From positions 38,866,723-38,930,722 of the forward strand of contig OU342634.1 of the NCBI GenBank assembly GCA_910589415.1: a DNA stretch of 64,000 nt, read 5' to 3'. The translations under genes were made by a program, and so were the position numbers. Each line of letters starts with the position of its first letter. Positions within the stretch are counted from its first letter, which is position 1. The notes under the pieces were generated by a model, which saw nothing but the letters and a program-made list of their open reading frames with translations, did not search any database and was not told the origin of the DNA. Source of the DNA: Malachius bipustulatus (taxonomy: Eukaryota > Arthropoda > Insecta > Coleoptera > Melyridae). Of the stretch, positions 1 through 11,493 are shown one piece after another.

Positions 1-547
1 ATTTTTTTCGTTCAACCATTAGCGGTAAAAAAAAACCTGTAATTTGGTGGTAAAGTGACCAAAATAAATTCGATTTTCTTCAATACATCGATAGAAAGAA
101 GAAAAACAAATATAAAAAATTCATCTACAAGGCCTTAATTAAATAAAATATAGAGTTATATAGAAATGACAGGTAGAATGATTAACTTAATTAATTAATT
201 ATGGTGCTGGTGTGTAATAAAGTGATCAATATAATCTCTAAAGGGTAGGTAACATAAATTTTTGAGTAAACTAAGTAATAATATAACTTGAATAATAATA
301 ACTTGAGTAATCTCTCCATTATTGTATCCTAGCGTTTAATGGCATCCCCCTGTGAATTTTCACTACACTACCATTTACTCAGTTTACTCAAGATGAATGG
401 AAAGAAACTAAATTTTTATTTATTTATTACGCTATCACTAAAGTAAAGTTTTTTATCGCTGGTGCCGCACAAAAAAATTACACAAATCCTCAAAGTTTCA
501 ATTTTTTATCGTTAATATTTCGGGGGTGGACATAACTGATGGATCAC
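1..547. mobile_element. Foldback element, family F1, copy A (left end cut by window)
   Basis: Positions 1-190 match the left arm of the complete element at 58616-59423: the same 'gtgaccaaaataaattcgat' word, then 'aatacatcgatagaaa', then 'ttaattaaataaaat', then 'gaaatgaca'. Positions 435-547 match its right arm, ending in the inverted form of the family terminus (gggggtggacataa, then tgatggatcaccc). About 100 bp of the left arm would lie outside the window. The centre (190-430) differs from copy B, and part of it (~330-390, around 'aatggcat.ccccctgt') is shared with the fragment at 54061-54300. No coding capacity is visible, so this is a non-autonomous element. Confidence 0.8.
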
Positions 548-1755
548 CCTAAAGAAGGAACCTTCTCGTCATCAGTCGTTATAAAATTATTTTGATAAAA
601 TAGAAAGATTTTTATTCGACATGGGTGATGGGCTAAAGGGTCTTGATTTAGAAACCAAAAGAAAAGTGAAGAAAAGTGGCAGAACACATTTTTTTCATTC
701 TTTGTTCACCTACAAAACATTTTACCTGACATCCATGCAAAAATTTCAGGTAACCTTGAATTGCAAGAGAGCCCATTTCAATTTGTATTACTTATTCCAT
801 TCAAACTATTAAGAAATAAATCACAGTTGGGCACAATTTCTGCAGCGACTGATCCTAGACTGCTCCCATTACCTATACACTTTGATTTCATATCCATGCA
901 AATGAGAGATACTTTCATAACTTGTCATGGGAAATCTTTCCATGTCTCCATCGACTCATGTATCCTAATGAGGCCTTTTACTGAATGGACGATTATTTTA
1001 TTGACCATGCATGGTGTCTGTCCGCTACTACCTGGTTTAAATCGTCATCTTCCAGCTTCTCCGGAATTTTTTGGGAAACCCGCTTAATCATTACCAAAAA
1101 GACTTAGAACCTAGGAGGAGAAGCCTGTGTAATTTGAGCAGTATAATTCTGATTTATCATCGTTTTGAACATGAGTGCCATAACCATAACCCACGTTTGC
1201 CTATTCAAAGATGGCTCAATAAACATTGTGACAATATGACCATTATTATACCCTTGTTCTCTAAAAATTCAATGAATTCTACAACAGAATCGATAGAACA
1301 GTATCTGTTTCAAGTTGTTGAAGTTGAAGTAGGCAGAAAATTTTGAAGCCGAAAATTTATCCTTATTTATTTAGTAACACGAAAAACAAGATGGATTCAA
1401 CGTTTGCTTATTTAAAACTTTCGATGCTCAATGATTCATATCAGGGAGATTGAGTAGGTACGGTTATGGTAATCAATATCAGAAACATTTGAATTGCCTA
1501 GATTTTCCTGGTCAGATACAAAAGTAAAATGTTTGGGCTCCATATTTATGAATACGTTCATTAGCAATATTATTATTAAGAAAGGGCATTACAACTTTCC
1601 CCTCGCATCAATTAAATGTAAATTTCTCAAGGTTCAAACATGAACTTGCCAGATATAAACATGAAAAAATAAAAAAAGAATTAATATGAAATTAAGAACT
1701 CAGAACTAAGAACCACACAGAAAATGTATATTAGCCACCTAGTCGAAAATATTAA
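548..1755. other. AT-rich stretch, no supported gene
   Basis: Short open frames occur at 621-812, 761-1087 and 1071-1346 on the plus strand. They overlap in different frames, have no codon bias and no splice-site support. I see no repeat shared with the rest of the window. Confidence 0.5.
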
Positions 1756-2106
1756 TCAGATTTTCCAGCTTAAATCTTTTAAATAATAATCCTCCTTTGG
1801 ATTTTTCCATCGAGTGAAGTTAATTCGATTCATTAGCTGTCTAATTCGGCGTGACTTTGAGGCCGGCACCGAGTATATCCAATTACGAACAAACACAGCC
1901 AGAAAGACCAGGTTCGTCCAGAGATTCAGGGGCTCTAGGCTCGGCCAGATCTGGAAAACCGCCCGCGAATTCAATTTCCATTTTAAGTTAACTCTAACGC
2001 CCGGCAGCGATGTACCGAACAAGATAGACGATGCCTCCGCTGCCAGACCTACGAACGAAGTCTTTCGACTTGAAGATTTTGAATCCAAAAATGGTGTCGT
2101 ATTTTC
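1756..2106 (-). CDS. Unrecognised coding-like segment, possible exon
   Basis: The minus strand is open for 117 codons from a TAG at 2107-2109 to a TGA at 1756. There is no in-frame ATG near the beginning, so it would have to be an exon rather than a complete gene. Within 1850-2050 the base composition rises well above its surroundings and third positions become G/C-rich; the peptide includes FQIWPSLEPLNLWTNLVFL and ends in KDLSWKI. The plus strand is also open across the same island (1814-2149, starting only at GTG), which weakens the case. I recognise no domain. Confidence 0.25.
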   Translation of the reverse strand, partial: ENTTPFLDSKSSSRKTSFVGLAAEASSILFGTSLPGVRVNLKWKLNSRAVFQIWPSLEPLNLWTNLVFLAVFVRNWIYSVPASKSRRIRQLMNRINFTRWKNPKEDYYLKDLSWKI

Positions 2107-2472
2107 TATAATTAATTTTATAATTAATTATTCTAGAATGGGTAGATAATGTGTATTTTCACGTGAAACATATTATCGGTTTTGTTATCCTCTGTCACGG
2201 TTACTAACTGTAACAGTTCTTAATCTCAAATCATCGGTATTTCATCCGTAGCTCTAAATTATTGAGTAGATATGCGTCAAATAGTCGTAAACAGTGTTTC
2301 TTGCCATGGGTATCTGAAAGTAACAGGTTATTTATATAGATCGGTCGCTACTCCCTAATTCAGTTATCACATCTCTAGTCCAAGCTCAATGAAATGGATG
2401 TGATTTGACGTTTTTGACATTTAGCATTATTGATTTACTGAAGGCCGTCCTTTTTCAAAGGAAAAAGGAAAA

Positions 2473-2860
2473 AATAGAGGTTGTTATTTAAAATTTAAAA
2501 GTTATCTCCACTCCCTCGCAAGGGGTGACGGGTACAGGGTGGTTTTTGTGTTCAAACGATATCCCTGGCCAACAAAAACAACTATTTTTTAGACTAACAA
2601 AACTATTTTTGTAGAAAACATTTTTCCACAGAGGTGGAAAAAATTATAAAAATCAAATTTCCTCGATTAGAGCGCCATCTATGATTAATTGCAAAAAATG
2701 TTCCAGATAAATCTTTCGCATTTTATGTCGCTCAATACGAATTCGTAATAAAAATTGAGGGTTGCTATTTAAAACTTCGCATTTACCCCCACTCCCTAGC
2801 AAGGAGTGAGGGTTACAGAGAAGTTTTTGTGTTCAAACGACCCCCCCCCTCAAACAAACA
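2473..2860. repeat. Two-copy tandem repeat, ~285 bp period
   Basis: Two diverged copies in the same orientation share 'gttgctatttaaaa', 'ccactccctcgcaagggg' (2508 and 2791) and 'tttttgtgttcaaacga' (2545 and 2826). The second copy runs into a poly-C tract at about 2841-2848. No coding capacity. Confidence 0.7.
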
Positions 2861-2904
2861 TACTTTTGTAAAAAAGATTATAAAAATTATAAGAATCAGC
2901 CTGT

Positions 2905-3400
2905 AGATATACTCATTTTATAATAGTTGTCTGCTACGAAAATTTCAATTCAATCCCCTTGAAAACGTGCCCTAAAACGAACAGAAATGTAGCCATTTTT
3001 ACAGATTTTCCACAAACGTCCCTGGGAAAGTAAAAAAAAAATTGGTACAAGAGATTAGTTTGGGATACGAGCTTCGAATTTTGTTAATTTGATTGAAAAG
3101 TTTAATTTAGTTTCCCCATTACAGGGGTTCAAAAAAATATAAATTTTTACCAAAATTAAAATAGCCGCCATTTTGAAACGACTCGACCGATTTAGCTCAA
3201 ACGCAACATCAGACTTTATGGATATCTTACTAACACAAAAATTTCAGTTATGTGGTTAAAAACTGCGATCTGAACCGTAATGACAAGAACGAATAATAGA
3301 CTTTGGTTCAAGGTAAACCTACAGGAGCATTTTGAATACCGAAAATTTAGTTTTTGGTGATTTTCGTAAAATGGTAGTGTCCTCAATCTCGATTGTTCAG
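2905..3400. repeat. Dispersed repeat family R2, copy near left end
   Basis: The copy shares an ordered series of words with the tandem copies at 35900-37350: 'tagttgtctgct', 'ggggttcaaaaa', 'ccgccattttgaaacg', 'tatggatatcttact', 'aaaaatttcag', 'tacaggagc', and 'ggtgattttcg' near the end. The copies are diverged, so these are old insertions. The minus-strand open frame at 3216-3422 lies inside this repeat and is not a gene. Confidence 0.7.
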
Positions 3401-3430
3401 TTTTTTCCGGATATTTCAACAACGCCTGAA

Positions 3431-5404
3431 CCTGAAGTTACCCTAAATTTTATTATAGATTCTTAATAAGTAAAAAATCGTGCAACTTTCTTCTAATTAT
3501 TCCGCTGCCGAGTCTTTATTAATAATTTAAGAGCAGGTTAAAAGTGACCACCGTGTATTTTATGTAACATTTACGAGTAAATACTCTTTAATCGACACAA
3601 CATGGCATCGCTGCGGGGTGTATATAAAGGAAGATGCGTCCTGATGTAAGGGGATTGCTTTGTAGAGATGAATGATGAGTATACTCTGAATCGTCCATAG
3701 GTATAAATAGATCCTAGCCAGGATTCGGGTCTCTTATACAAGGACTGGAACTCTCGCAGCTATAAGAAGGGTAAAAATATCTCAATAAATCCAATTCTTC
3801 GTAAAACATTCACGAAAAAATCGAAACCAGATCATGCAGGGGTTTTTAAGTGTCAGCTGATGAATTGAGTAATACCTACACTCCTTGTATAAAAGAATTA
3901 AAATTGACAAATTAACTTTTGTCGGAGGGAAGATTGGATTGGCAGGACGTGGGTTGATTGATGTTGAACTTTGAAGTTCGAAGGAACCGTCTTGTTATTC
4001 ATATTATGGTAGGTATCATAATAACGTTTTTAACATCAACATCAGATGTTGAAAACACTATTTTCTTTCTTGGGATACTACAAGAAGTATAATAGTACGC
4101 ATCTGTACCTACCCTGCAGAAGTGTATGTAGGTGATAACGAAATTATGTATAGAAATCTTTTATAAGTTGTGTGTCAATATGTGCTTCCACAAGGGATGT
4201 ATTATACGAATTTCATGTCTGCAGAGATTTCCTTGGCTCGTCTCTGGGTTACGGTCTTCGTCATTTTCACGGAAATCTTTTGACATTTTCCTGGATAGAC
4301 GATGATTTATATGCTTCTATTGATATTAGGGGCAATAAGCGAATTGAATAGACGAAATCATTACTTATAGGTACCTACTATTAACTAAAATTGGATTTAT
4401 CATTCTTTATTCATGAAAATGGTTGGATATGCACTAAGATGTATTAAAATCAATTAACGCATTCCCGTTTCATACATTACGTAATTAGTAGCTATCTAAA
4501 TTATTTCCTAGATGTAAAATGTGGTTTGTTTAGTGAAGTCGGCCAGACAAGATTGGAGGCTTTTGACATAATTAACGTTTGGATAGTTTCCCCATAAGGA
4601 AGTTCCTTCTGTTACAATGTAATTTTAAGGAAAGCAGTAAGACGAAGGACACGTCGGAAGCTCTCTATTCCCTCAGGATCCATTCTGTCAATGAGTTCCC
4701 GGTCCTAAACTCACTTAAAGGGAACTGTTACAAAAACTTTTAAAGATTACCGCCTGTTTATTTACCTGGCGTTTTTCTCTTAATAGACCTTTCAAAGAAG
4801 ATTGGACCCTGGCTGCTCTCGCAGCCACGTTCAATTCCAATTATGATTTTTGGTTTTGTTGGCTTCCCTAGATAACCTAATCTATATTAAATCAAGTGTG
4901 CTTCTTTGTTTTTCACACACATTAATTTTCTATGAATCAAACGATTTTAATTAAAAAACTTCACGCTTGAAGTTTTTAAAATTCCATCAATTTCACTACT
5001 TTTTGATGTAAAACTGTACATAAAATTCATGCAACTAAATTGCGTTTTTGTATCAAAGTTCTCATATCAAAATTTAATAATGTTGGGGTTTCAAGTGTCC
5101 TAACTGACACAAAGTTGTCGCAATAATTGACAACTAACATAATTTTTGTGCGGATAATTGAAATACCTTTAAAATGCGGTCTCTTACAATCTCCCATTTA
5201 AAAAATTGAAGTTGATAGCGACTGCAACGTCATCTTTGACATTTGACAGATCAATTTTACGTCAAAAAATAGTGAAATTAATGACATTTGATTTAATTTT
5301 TACGTCAAAAATTCGGATCAAAATTTAGATCGGGTGGAAACGGGGCTATATTCTGACTATTGAACGAACTTTGACGACCCCCATTCTTCAGTTAATAGTG
5401 GTGT
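3431..5404. other. AT-rich intergenic or intronic DNA
   Basis: No gene is supported. The one point of note is 4765-4900 on the minus strand: a frame open for about 42 codons from a TAA ends at a fair splice donor (CCAG then GTAAAT, 4765/4764). It contains a short hairpin, GGCTGC-TCTC-GCAGCC, at about 4811-4826. I do not count it as an exon without other support. Confidence 0.4.
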
Positions 5405-5639
5405 GGGTAGATCTAAATTTCAAAACGGCACTCCTTTTTGTGATTCTTTGTTTTTATTTCAGTCAACTTAGGGGACCACTCTTGTTACGTAGTCGACTTG
5501 GCGCAAGTTTCGGAGGTGACATGGTATCCTACTATGTGGCTTAAATTTCTAAATAGGGTGATGAAAGTTATCAGATTTTTAATCGCCCTGTTAAAAAACT
5601 TCAAGTACACTGTAAAGCTATACAAATGAAAAGTTAAGA

Positions 5640-5835
5640 TAGTGACATGTAAGCCGTTTTCGGATATATTGAGCCGTTTTCATTGTAAGCTACTTTGGAA
5701 ATAAAAAATGGCGATTTTCACTTGTTAATAAACTCATAATCTACTCAATTTAAACTGCAACTTTAAAAACCATTCTTATTGGATTTTCTCAGAATATATG
5801 GAAATAAACTAATATACAGGGTGTCCATTTAGAAA
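5640..5835 (+). repeat. Dispersed repeat family D, copy 1
   Basis: Shares with 12715-12935 and with the inverted copy at 26580-26740 the pattern 'gccgttttc', 'cgattttcac', 'aaactactcaat', 'aaaaccac', 'gattttctca', 'aaaataa.taatatacaggg'. The TACAGGG word marks one end in all three. Confidence 0.65.
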
Positions 5836-6609
5836 AATAGACAATGTCGTCATTACTGAGCCAAGGAACCGCCTGTATAAAAAAAATTATTACGTCAATC
5901 GAACATAAATTAAATTAAAAATTCGGCTTTTTTTATTTTTCAAAAAATCAGTGCTTCAAGTTTTATCGAACTTATTCCTTAATTTAACCCAACAACCCCC
6001 CCCCCCCCCCAATGTATATAGTTTTTATACCTCCCTATGTCTCTACCGTATCTTGCGCGCTTTCAGCCCTGGCACGTTCGACACATTTCCCAACCAAAAA
6101 ATCTGGAAGATTGTTTAATTACCTTGAAAATGGACCCGGCCCGGCCAGGAGTCCCTAAGCATTTCCCATCCCTGGAAACTGGGCTTCTTTTCCTCTCGAC
6201 AAAAGAAGTCCAGTTTTTTTTTAATCTCTCCCGCCCCTCTTAAACAACGGACAAAGCCCAAGCCGGGATCATTTTTAAGCGTTTAAAGAAACCTTTCGAT
6301 TGCTTAAAGAAATCTTCCCAACATTGTTTTTTTCATTTTTTATTTTGGCACAGTTGTTTATTGTTGGGGAAAAAATTGAAAAAAAGCCGGCCAATCTAAG
6401 AAAATTAGGTTTTTTGCTGCGCGATATGGGGTAAAAACTGTGGGAGTTATGTCCGATTCCGTGTGTTTTAGGTTTCTCTACTCTCCCCTCCGCCCCTAAT
6501 ACACCGATCCGCACAAAATTGGCCGAAACCCTTGGGGAGCATGAATTTATAGGAATTTAAGTAGCCCCTGTACACTCATTGCCTTCCGCTGAATTATGCC
6601 TCCAACTCA

Positions 6610-6690
6610 GTCCGTTACTCCCGGTGACTCCCGTTTTGGCAAAAAAGAAACAAGAACCAAAACGGTGATATCTCGGAGAGTAATGGACGG
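6610..6690. repeat. Internal inverted repeat (hairpin)
   Basis: The left arm (6612-6640: ccgttactcccggtg, then actcccgttttgg) pairs with the right arm (6656-6690: ccaaaacggtgatatctc, then ggagagtaatggacgg). The arms are about 30 bp, imperfect, with a short A-rich loop. Confidence 0.6.
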
Positions 6691-6890
6691 ATTCGCGATT
6701 GTCTGAAAAAAATTTTTACACAGCTAACCTAGGAGAAAAATCGTTTACCCGTTTTTATGCATAGTTTTCTCCCCCCTCTCCACCTCCGAGACTTGCGCCA
6801 AGCCGGCCACATAACAAGAATGGCTGAAACAATAAAAATTTAAATAAAACAATTCCCTTTTTTGGAAATTTTTCACGCTAGATCTACCCC

Positions 6891-8455
6891 AGCAGGTATA
6901 ATGTGTTATTCAGACGTGGGTACAAGTTTGAATAAGTTCTTTCAAGAATTTATCCTCATGAATCTATTAATTTCCTCCTTTTACATTAGGATTTTAGGGG
7001 ATCAAGCATCTAATGACAAAATTTCAGACAAAGTGAGTCAATAAAATCAAGTTCGAAATTTAGAACAGCGATTAAAACATGCTCAGTTTCGTTCCAAAAC
7101 GTCTAACAATCAGTGCAGTAAACGCTTACAGAGAACTGGAATGAATTTAATTGCAACTCTGGCAACTAAACTAGACGAATTAATTCTTTATGCTCCCTAA
7201 AGAGGTTTCGAGGATTCATTCCACACAACCATTTAGTGAAATCTTGCAGCTTAGGTACTTAATTAGAACTTGCATACACGAGTGTACGTGAGAGTCCAGC
7301 TCTGGACACTAAAGCCGTTCCAGACTGTAGAATAATTGCACTTTCATCACGTAATACATACAAATGCGAGAGAAAGGTTTGTCCAGACGCTTTCTATAAG
7401 GTTTTATTGGTAAAAATTTTATGGAAATTGCACATCGTTATCGTTGTATTCTCGAAAATCTGCTTTGATAGCGGGAGTTTCATAATATTAGATGGAAGTG
7501 GGAAAGTGAAATATATTAAGAAACCTGGAAGTGGTTCTTAATTAACTTTAAAGCAATTTATAAGGTATTGATGTAGGTACACCCATAATTTGTCTAGTTT
7601 TCTATTAATTTTCGTTCAAGTTAAGTCTGCGATAATAATTGTAAAATGAACGATAAGAAAAACTTGCCGAACTATTCATGAAAGTTTGGTAAAACACGAA
7701 AAACGGTAAACAGTTTACTCTTTGCCTAATAATATGAGATTGGATTTCGAATAAATTGCCCTTGCTCCTATTTACATGCCATTATTACTTCATCTACTTA
7801 AGTTAGATGTTCGGCTCTTCTTCTTTCCTTCGCTTCGTCTCCGGGAGAGATTTTTTCCGATTTTACGAGTCGAGAACTTTATTACACTTTCTGCAGACTT
7901 GACTTATTTATTACCCAGGCATAATATAAACATTTTCTTATCCACTTTACTCGGAGACTTTAACTTGCGTTTTGATGACCCATTGCTAGATGTACGTATG
8001 ATAGATTTACCTTACATTGTTGTCTCCTCCAAACTTTAAAAACCTTTAACTGAAAAATATGACTTTCACAAAAAATTTTGCCTTCATCTCTTATGCGAAC
8101 ATCAAAAGAAGCGCTATAGTAGCCCAGAATATGAAAACATTTTTAAAAAGTTAAAAGAATTGCATGTGAATAATTATATTCTTTATTTTAGCCTATGAAC
8201 TTTCCTTTTCGTGAGAACAATAAACCCAATTTTGCAATATATTTCTAGAAAAAAATTTAAAATATGCAATCTTGAAATAGTTTACATTTATCTATAGTGA
8301 TGAGGTTTATAAATGGTCCCCCCCCCCCTCTCTTTAAATTGTGAGTCAAGAAAGATCATTGCAATGAACACAAGAACTGGAGCGCTCTCTCCTGCGCTAG
8401 CAGACTGATGTACTTACTTTGATCCGGCATAAGGCAAAATGTGTTAGACTGAAAT
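6891..8455. other. AT-rich DNA with one ATG-initiated ORF
   Basis: At 7776-8039 (+) an ATG opens an 87-codon leucine-rich frame (starts MPLLLHLLKLDVRLFF, ends YIVVSSKL). It has no recognisable domain and no promoter signal, and I would not call it a gene without expression data. A poly-C run lies near 8317-8327. The remainder shows nothing I can support. Confidence 0.35.
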
Positions 8456-8655
8456 GGCATGCCACTTTCTGACATCCGATCCAAGCTCGCGTCCCCAATA
8501 AAGCGTGAGCCGAGGCGTGAGCTTTCCAGTCCTGTTAAGGTTGACCATTTCTATGAGTAAGGTAGCACTACTTGTAAACTTTGACAGTTACTTAACGTTT
8601 GTAAAAACTACAGTTTAGCATTTCGGAACACTAACTTTTTTTTTATTTTTGAAAT

Positions 8656-8682
8656 GGTTGACGACTGATTTAGTCGTCGACC
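8656..8682. repeat. Short perfect-type hairpin
   Basis: GGTTGACGACT (8656-8666) faces AGTCGTCGACC (8672-8682) across a 5-nt loop: 11 bp with one G-T pair. No U-tract follows, so it is not a terminator. Significance unknown. Confidence 0.6.
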
Positions 8683-8782
8683 TTTATTTGCAAAATTTTT
8701 TCAAAATCAAAAAAAGGAAATTTCTTTTTTGAAGCACATCAAAATGTAATTGTGTAGAATTGTTGGAGCAAAATTTACACTA

Positions 8783-10076
8783 TACAGGATGTCCCCTGTC
8801 AATCAAGTCGGTCTCTAAGGGCTGAACGATGGATGATAGAGTTTTTAAAAAATACGAATTCCTACACTAATTTAAATTTGTTTTTAAATCACGTCTCAAT
8901 CACTGAATGTTCATAGTAAAGCAACAGCAGCGAATCGGTTTCTGCAGGTATTTTAAAGCACAACTTGATATGATATTTAAAATTAATATGTAAAGACATG
9001 TGTGCAGATACGAGTATAATAATTTATGCGGAAATTATTAAATTTAATAGAAAAATACAGTAATTAATGCACATGCTCAACTTCAAAAAGCATACTTACC
9101 AACGGAATAAACGGGGATTGAAGATATAAAGTAAGCAAAATATTAGAAATAGTTTCAAAAATTTTTTTTTACTAGCCACACGAAGCAGAGCAGCCAACTT
9201 GCCCGCCAGCTTGCTTACCACATTTTTGGATATGATTTATACCAAAATCTAACGTTAGTGCGTGGGGATAATTTTCAATATTTCGTTTTGGTGCTCGTAA
9301 TCCCTTGTAAGAGTAAACTGTTTCAAGCTGAAATGAAAGTTTGGCGAGAGCATAATTTTATTTTGAAAAAACCTCAAAGTACCTATGTTTTTTTTTACTC
9401 GATGGCAACGCTGGTTATTTAAGACAAATTATTGTTTTTGGCAAACTTTTAGGCGTAAGCCTAACGCACTGTTCTGGGTTCGGCTTGCGTTATAGGATCC
9501 ACCCCAGGCAGCCTATGTATCCTACGGGGCAAGCAGAACCCACCGTGCTCTTTATTTTGATTTGATTTCACCATATTGATCCACTCACGGGATATTTTCA
9601 TCAAAATTGTGCTGTAGGTATATTGGTAGATACATTGTACTGATGAGTCCCAAGTAGGACGAAACACGTGAAATATGGTTATATTTTCAAAAATTCTATG
9701 TCACTGTAATCAGAACGAATCAGTAATCCTGTGAAGCAAAAAGAAAAAGGAGTGTAATTATGAAAAAAAAATCAACTTGGAAGTTGAAAGGTGTAAAGTT
9801 GTATTGAGGGTGTAGCCGTAAAATCATAGGCGTACATCCCTTTGATAAAGAAAATTTGGGCCAGCCTGTATATAATTCAAGGGGTCAACTTATTAATTTT
9901 CATTGCTTTTTTGCCTTTTTTTCTTTACTTTTGGAATTTTATTAACGAAAAAATTTAAATCATAATCTACTAATCTACATGACTTAAGTCAATTATTATT
10001 CGTTATACTTAAAACTTTTTTATCCATTCTATGGCCCACAGAGGCCGACTAGAATGACGTGTGGGACATCCTGTGT
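8783..10076. mobile_element. 1.3 kb element with TACAGGATGTCCC-type inverted ends
   Basis: The left end reads TACAGGATGTCCC, followed by 'caagtcggtctct', 'gggctgaacgatggat' and 'gagtttttaaaaaatacgaa'. The reverse complement of the right end reads ACACAGGATGTCCC, 'tctagtcggcctct', 'gggccatagaatggat', 'agttttaagtataacgaa'. The imperfect arms are about 85 bp. The interior holds a segment shared with 34420-34560 ('ggcaacgctggtt' at 9404 and 34442) and the hammerhead-like core at 9640-9664. No transposase ORF is visible, so it is non-autonomous or composite. Confidence 0.65.
9640..9670 (+). ncRNA. Hammerhead ribozyme-like core (type I, short stem III)
   Basis: The plus strand carries CTGATGA (9640-9646), then GTCC (9647-9650), loop CAAGTA (9651-9656), GGAC (9657-9660) and GAAA (9661-9664). 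This is the invariant hammerhead core order CUGANGA - stem II - GAAA with a perfect 4 bp stem II. Next comes the palindrome CACGTG (9665-9670), as expected for the very short stem III of hammerheads in Penelope-like elements and satellites, which act as dimers. The base expected to pair as U16.1 and the cleavage-site residue look substituted (A A after CACGTG), and I cannot find a clear 3' strand for stem I. This copy may therefore be a decayed or half ribozyme. It lies inside the TIR element 8783-10076. Confidence 0.6.
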
Positions 10077-11259
10077 AAGCTAATTATGCAGCTGGGCTCA
10101 TTGGGAGCGTAGCAAAGAGTAAAAGGGTCACATTTCTGAGCTTTTATATCGGCCAAGACAAATATTGTCTCAGGGACTGAGATGAAAGTACTCCGTAGGT
10201 ATCAGTATATGGCTAGTTTTAGGGTAGGTAACGGTAGGTAACTTTATGTTATATTTTTTTAGTACACTTCCTGTTAATGGAGGAATGCAATAAGCTAAAT
10301 GTTAAAATCTTTTGGAATTTTAATTTGCAAGTTTAATTTAAAATTTCATCAAATTTTGGTAAGAAATTTGTTCTTTCTTAAGATACTATTTCTTTATAAG
10401 GCCGAAAAATGCATCGACAATATTTTGGCTAAGGCATGTCTATTCATGAAATAACCTAAATACACTTCTTTGCATCCTAATCACTAATATTTATTTTAAT
10501 CTAAAAGTAGCCCAGAGCTCTGTAATTTTCATTAAATAAAAATTAACTGAGGGATGAAATATTAACTTACACAAATATGTTTCCTCGAGACCTAAAAAAA
10601 TTACTTTACGTACATCAAACATTGGGTACCTAATATAATATGAATAAAATAGAACAGGGGCTTTTATTCCATACACACATGTTGTCTTATTCTCAAAAAT
10701 ACGTATGTATATTTTCTCACTCACTTTAAATATTTGAAGTAAAATCAAAAGCTTATTTTTATTCTTATGACCCTTGTCGAATGCAACGTACAGTTTACGT
10801 CATCTGACGACGTTTCCAAAAGTAGAAAAATTGCCCTTTTAAGTTATTTCGAATTAAATTTTCACATAAAGGCAATAGTAAAGCTTTTAATGACGCAAAA
10901 AAAATGATCTTAAATTGTGAAAGTGTCTGTGTAAAAAAATTCCATGCATTGTTTCATCTTGTTTTCTGTTTCAATTTAGCATAAGAGCGACACAGCAGAG
11001 ATTAACTAAGATTAATTAAAATTAATTAATCCTCCCATAGATGACGAAATATTGTTCGAATTGTTCATTTCATTTAACTTTTCTCATTTCCTTAGGCAAA
11101 CTATTTCATCAATATTTTATAACGAGTTTGATGTGCAATTTTTATTACGACCCTTAGGTACCTACGCATTACATTATAGAATGTAATGAATTCAAAAAAT
11201 CAAACTTTAAAATTGATGTTTAATATACCACCTTGATTGAGTTTGCTAGTTTCCGGGTC
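10077..11259. other. AT-rich DNA, no supported gene
   Basis: The only frame above 60 codons (10491-10748, minus) starts at TTG and is AT-driven. No shared repeat or splice-flanked frame was found. Confidence 0.5.
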
Positions 11260-11493
11260 TCATGCGAAGCGGTTAGGGAGCTGGAATCTGTGAAAGGGGA
11301 ATCTGGAATCTCTGTCGGTCGGTTGTAGAGAACGGGCGATTACAATGTAATCGAAAGGCTGAAGAGCCTCATTGTAGTCCCAGTCCCTATCAAGCAACAG
11401 TCGGTAGACCGCGTTTTCACTGACTTGCCACTGTAGAGCAACCCTTAACCAGGAATAGGGGTGGTGTCGGCCTTTCCATAAACAATCGTCCAT
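11260..11493 (-). CDS. Unrecognised 77-aa ORF in a GC-richer island
   Basis: An ATG at 11493-11491 opens 77 codons to a TGA at 11260. Codon use is balanced with many C/G third positions, unlike the AT-rich surroundings, and the peptide is mixed in composition (begins MDDCLWKGRHHPYSWL, contains LLLDRDWDYNEALQPFDY, ends PNRFA). It has no signal peptide or membrane segment. It could be a small gene, a terminal exon or a remnant of a transposon protein; I recognise no family. The plus strand of the same island has stops in all frames, which mildly favours minus-strand coding. Confidence 0.35.
   Translation of the reverse strand: MDDCLWKGRHHPYSWLRVALQWQVSENAVYRLLLDRDWDYNEALQPFDYIVIARSLQPTDRDSRFPFHRFQLPNRFA

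Larger units (their letters stand above)
5405..6890. mobile_element. 1.5 kb element with ~115 bp terminal inverted repeats
   Basis: The left end (5405-5520: gggtagatctaaattt, then tttatttcag, 'ctcttgttacgt', 'cttggcgcaagtttcggagg') is matched in inverted orientation by 6780-6890 ('cctccgagacttgcgccaag', 'cataacaagaa', 'gctgaaacaataaaa', 'tagatctacccc'). The arms are imperfect. The interior contains a copy of dispersed family D (5640-5835), poly-C runs at ~5995-6011, and an internal inverted repeat at 6610-6690. The open frames at 6037-6243 (+) and 6275-6514 (-) have no transposase features. No clear target-site duplication is visible. Confidence 0.7.

Noticed and set aside
4765..4890. Minus-strand exon ending at CCAG|GTAAAT
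   Set aside because: The frame is short, the acceptor is weak and there is no third-position bias.
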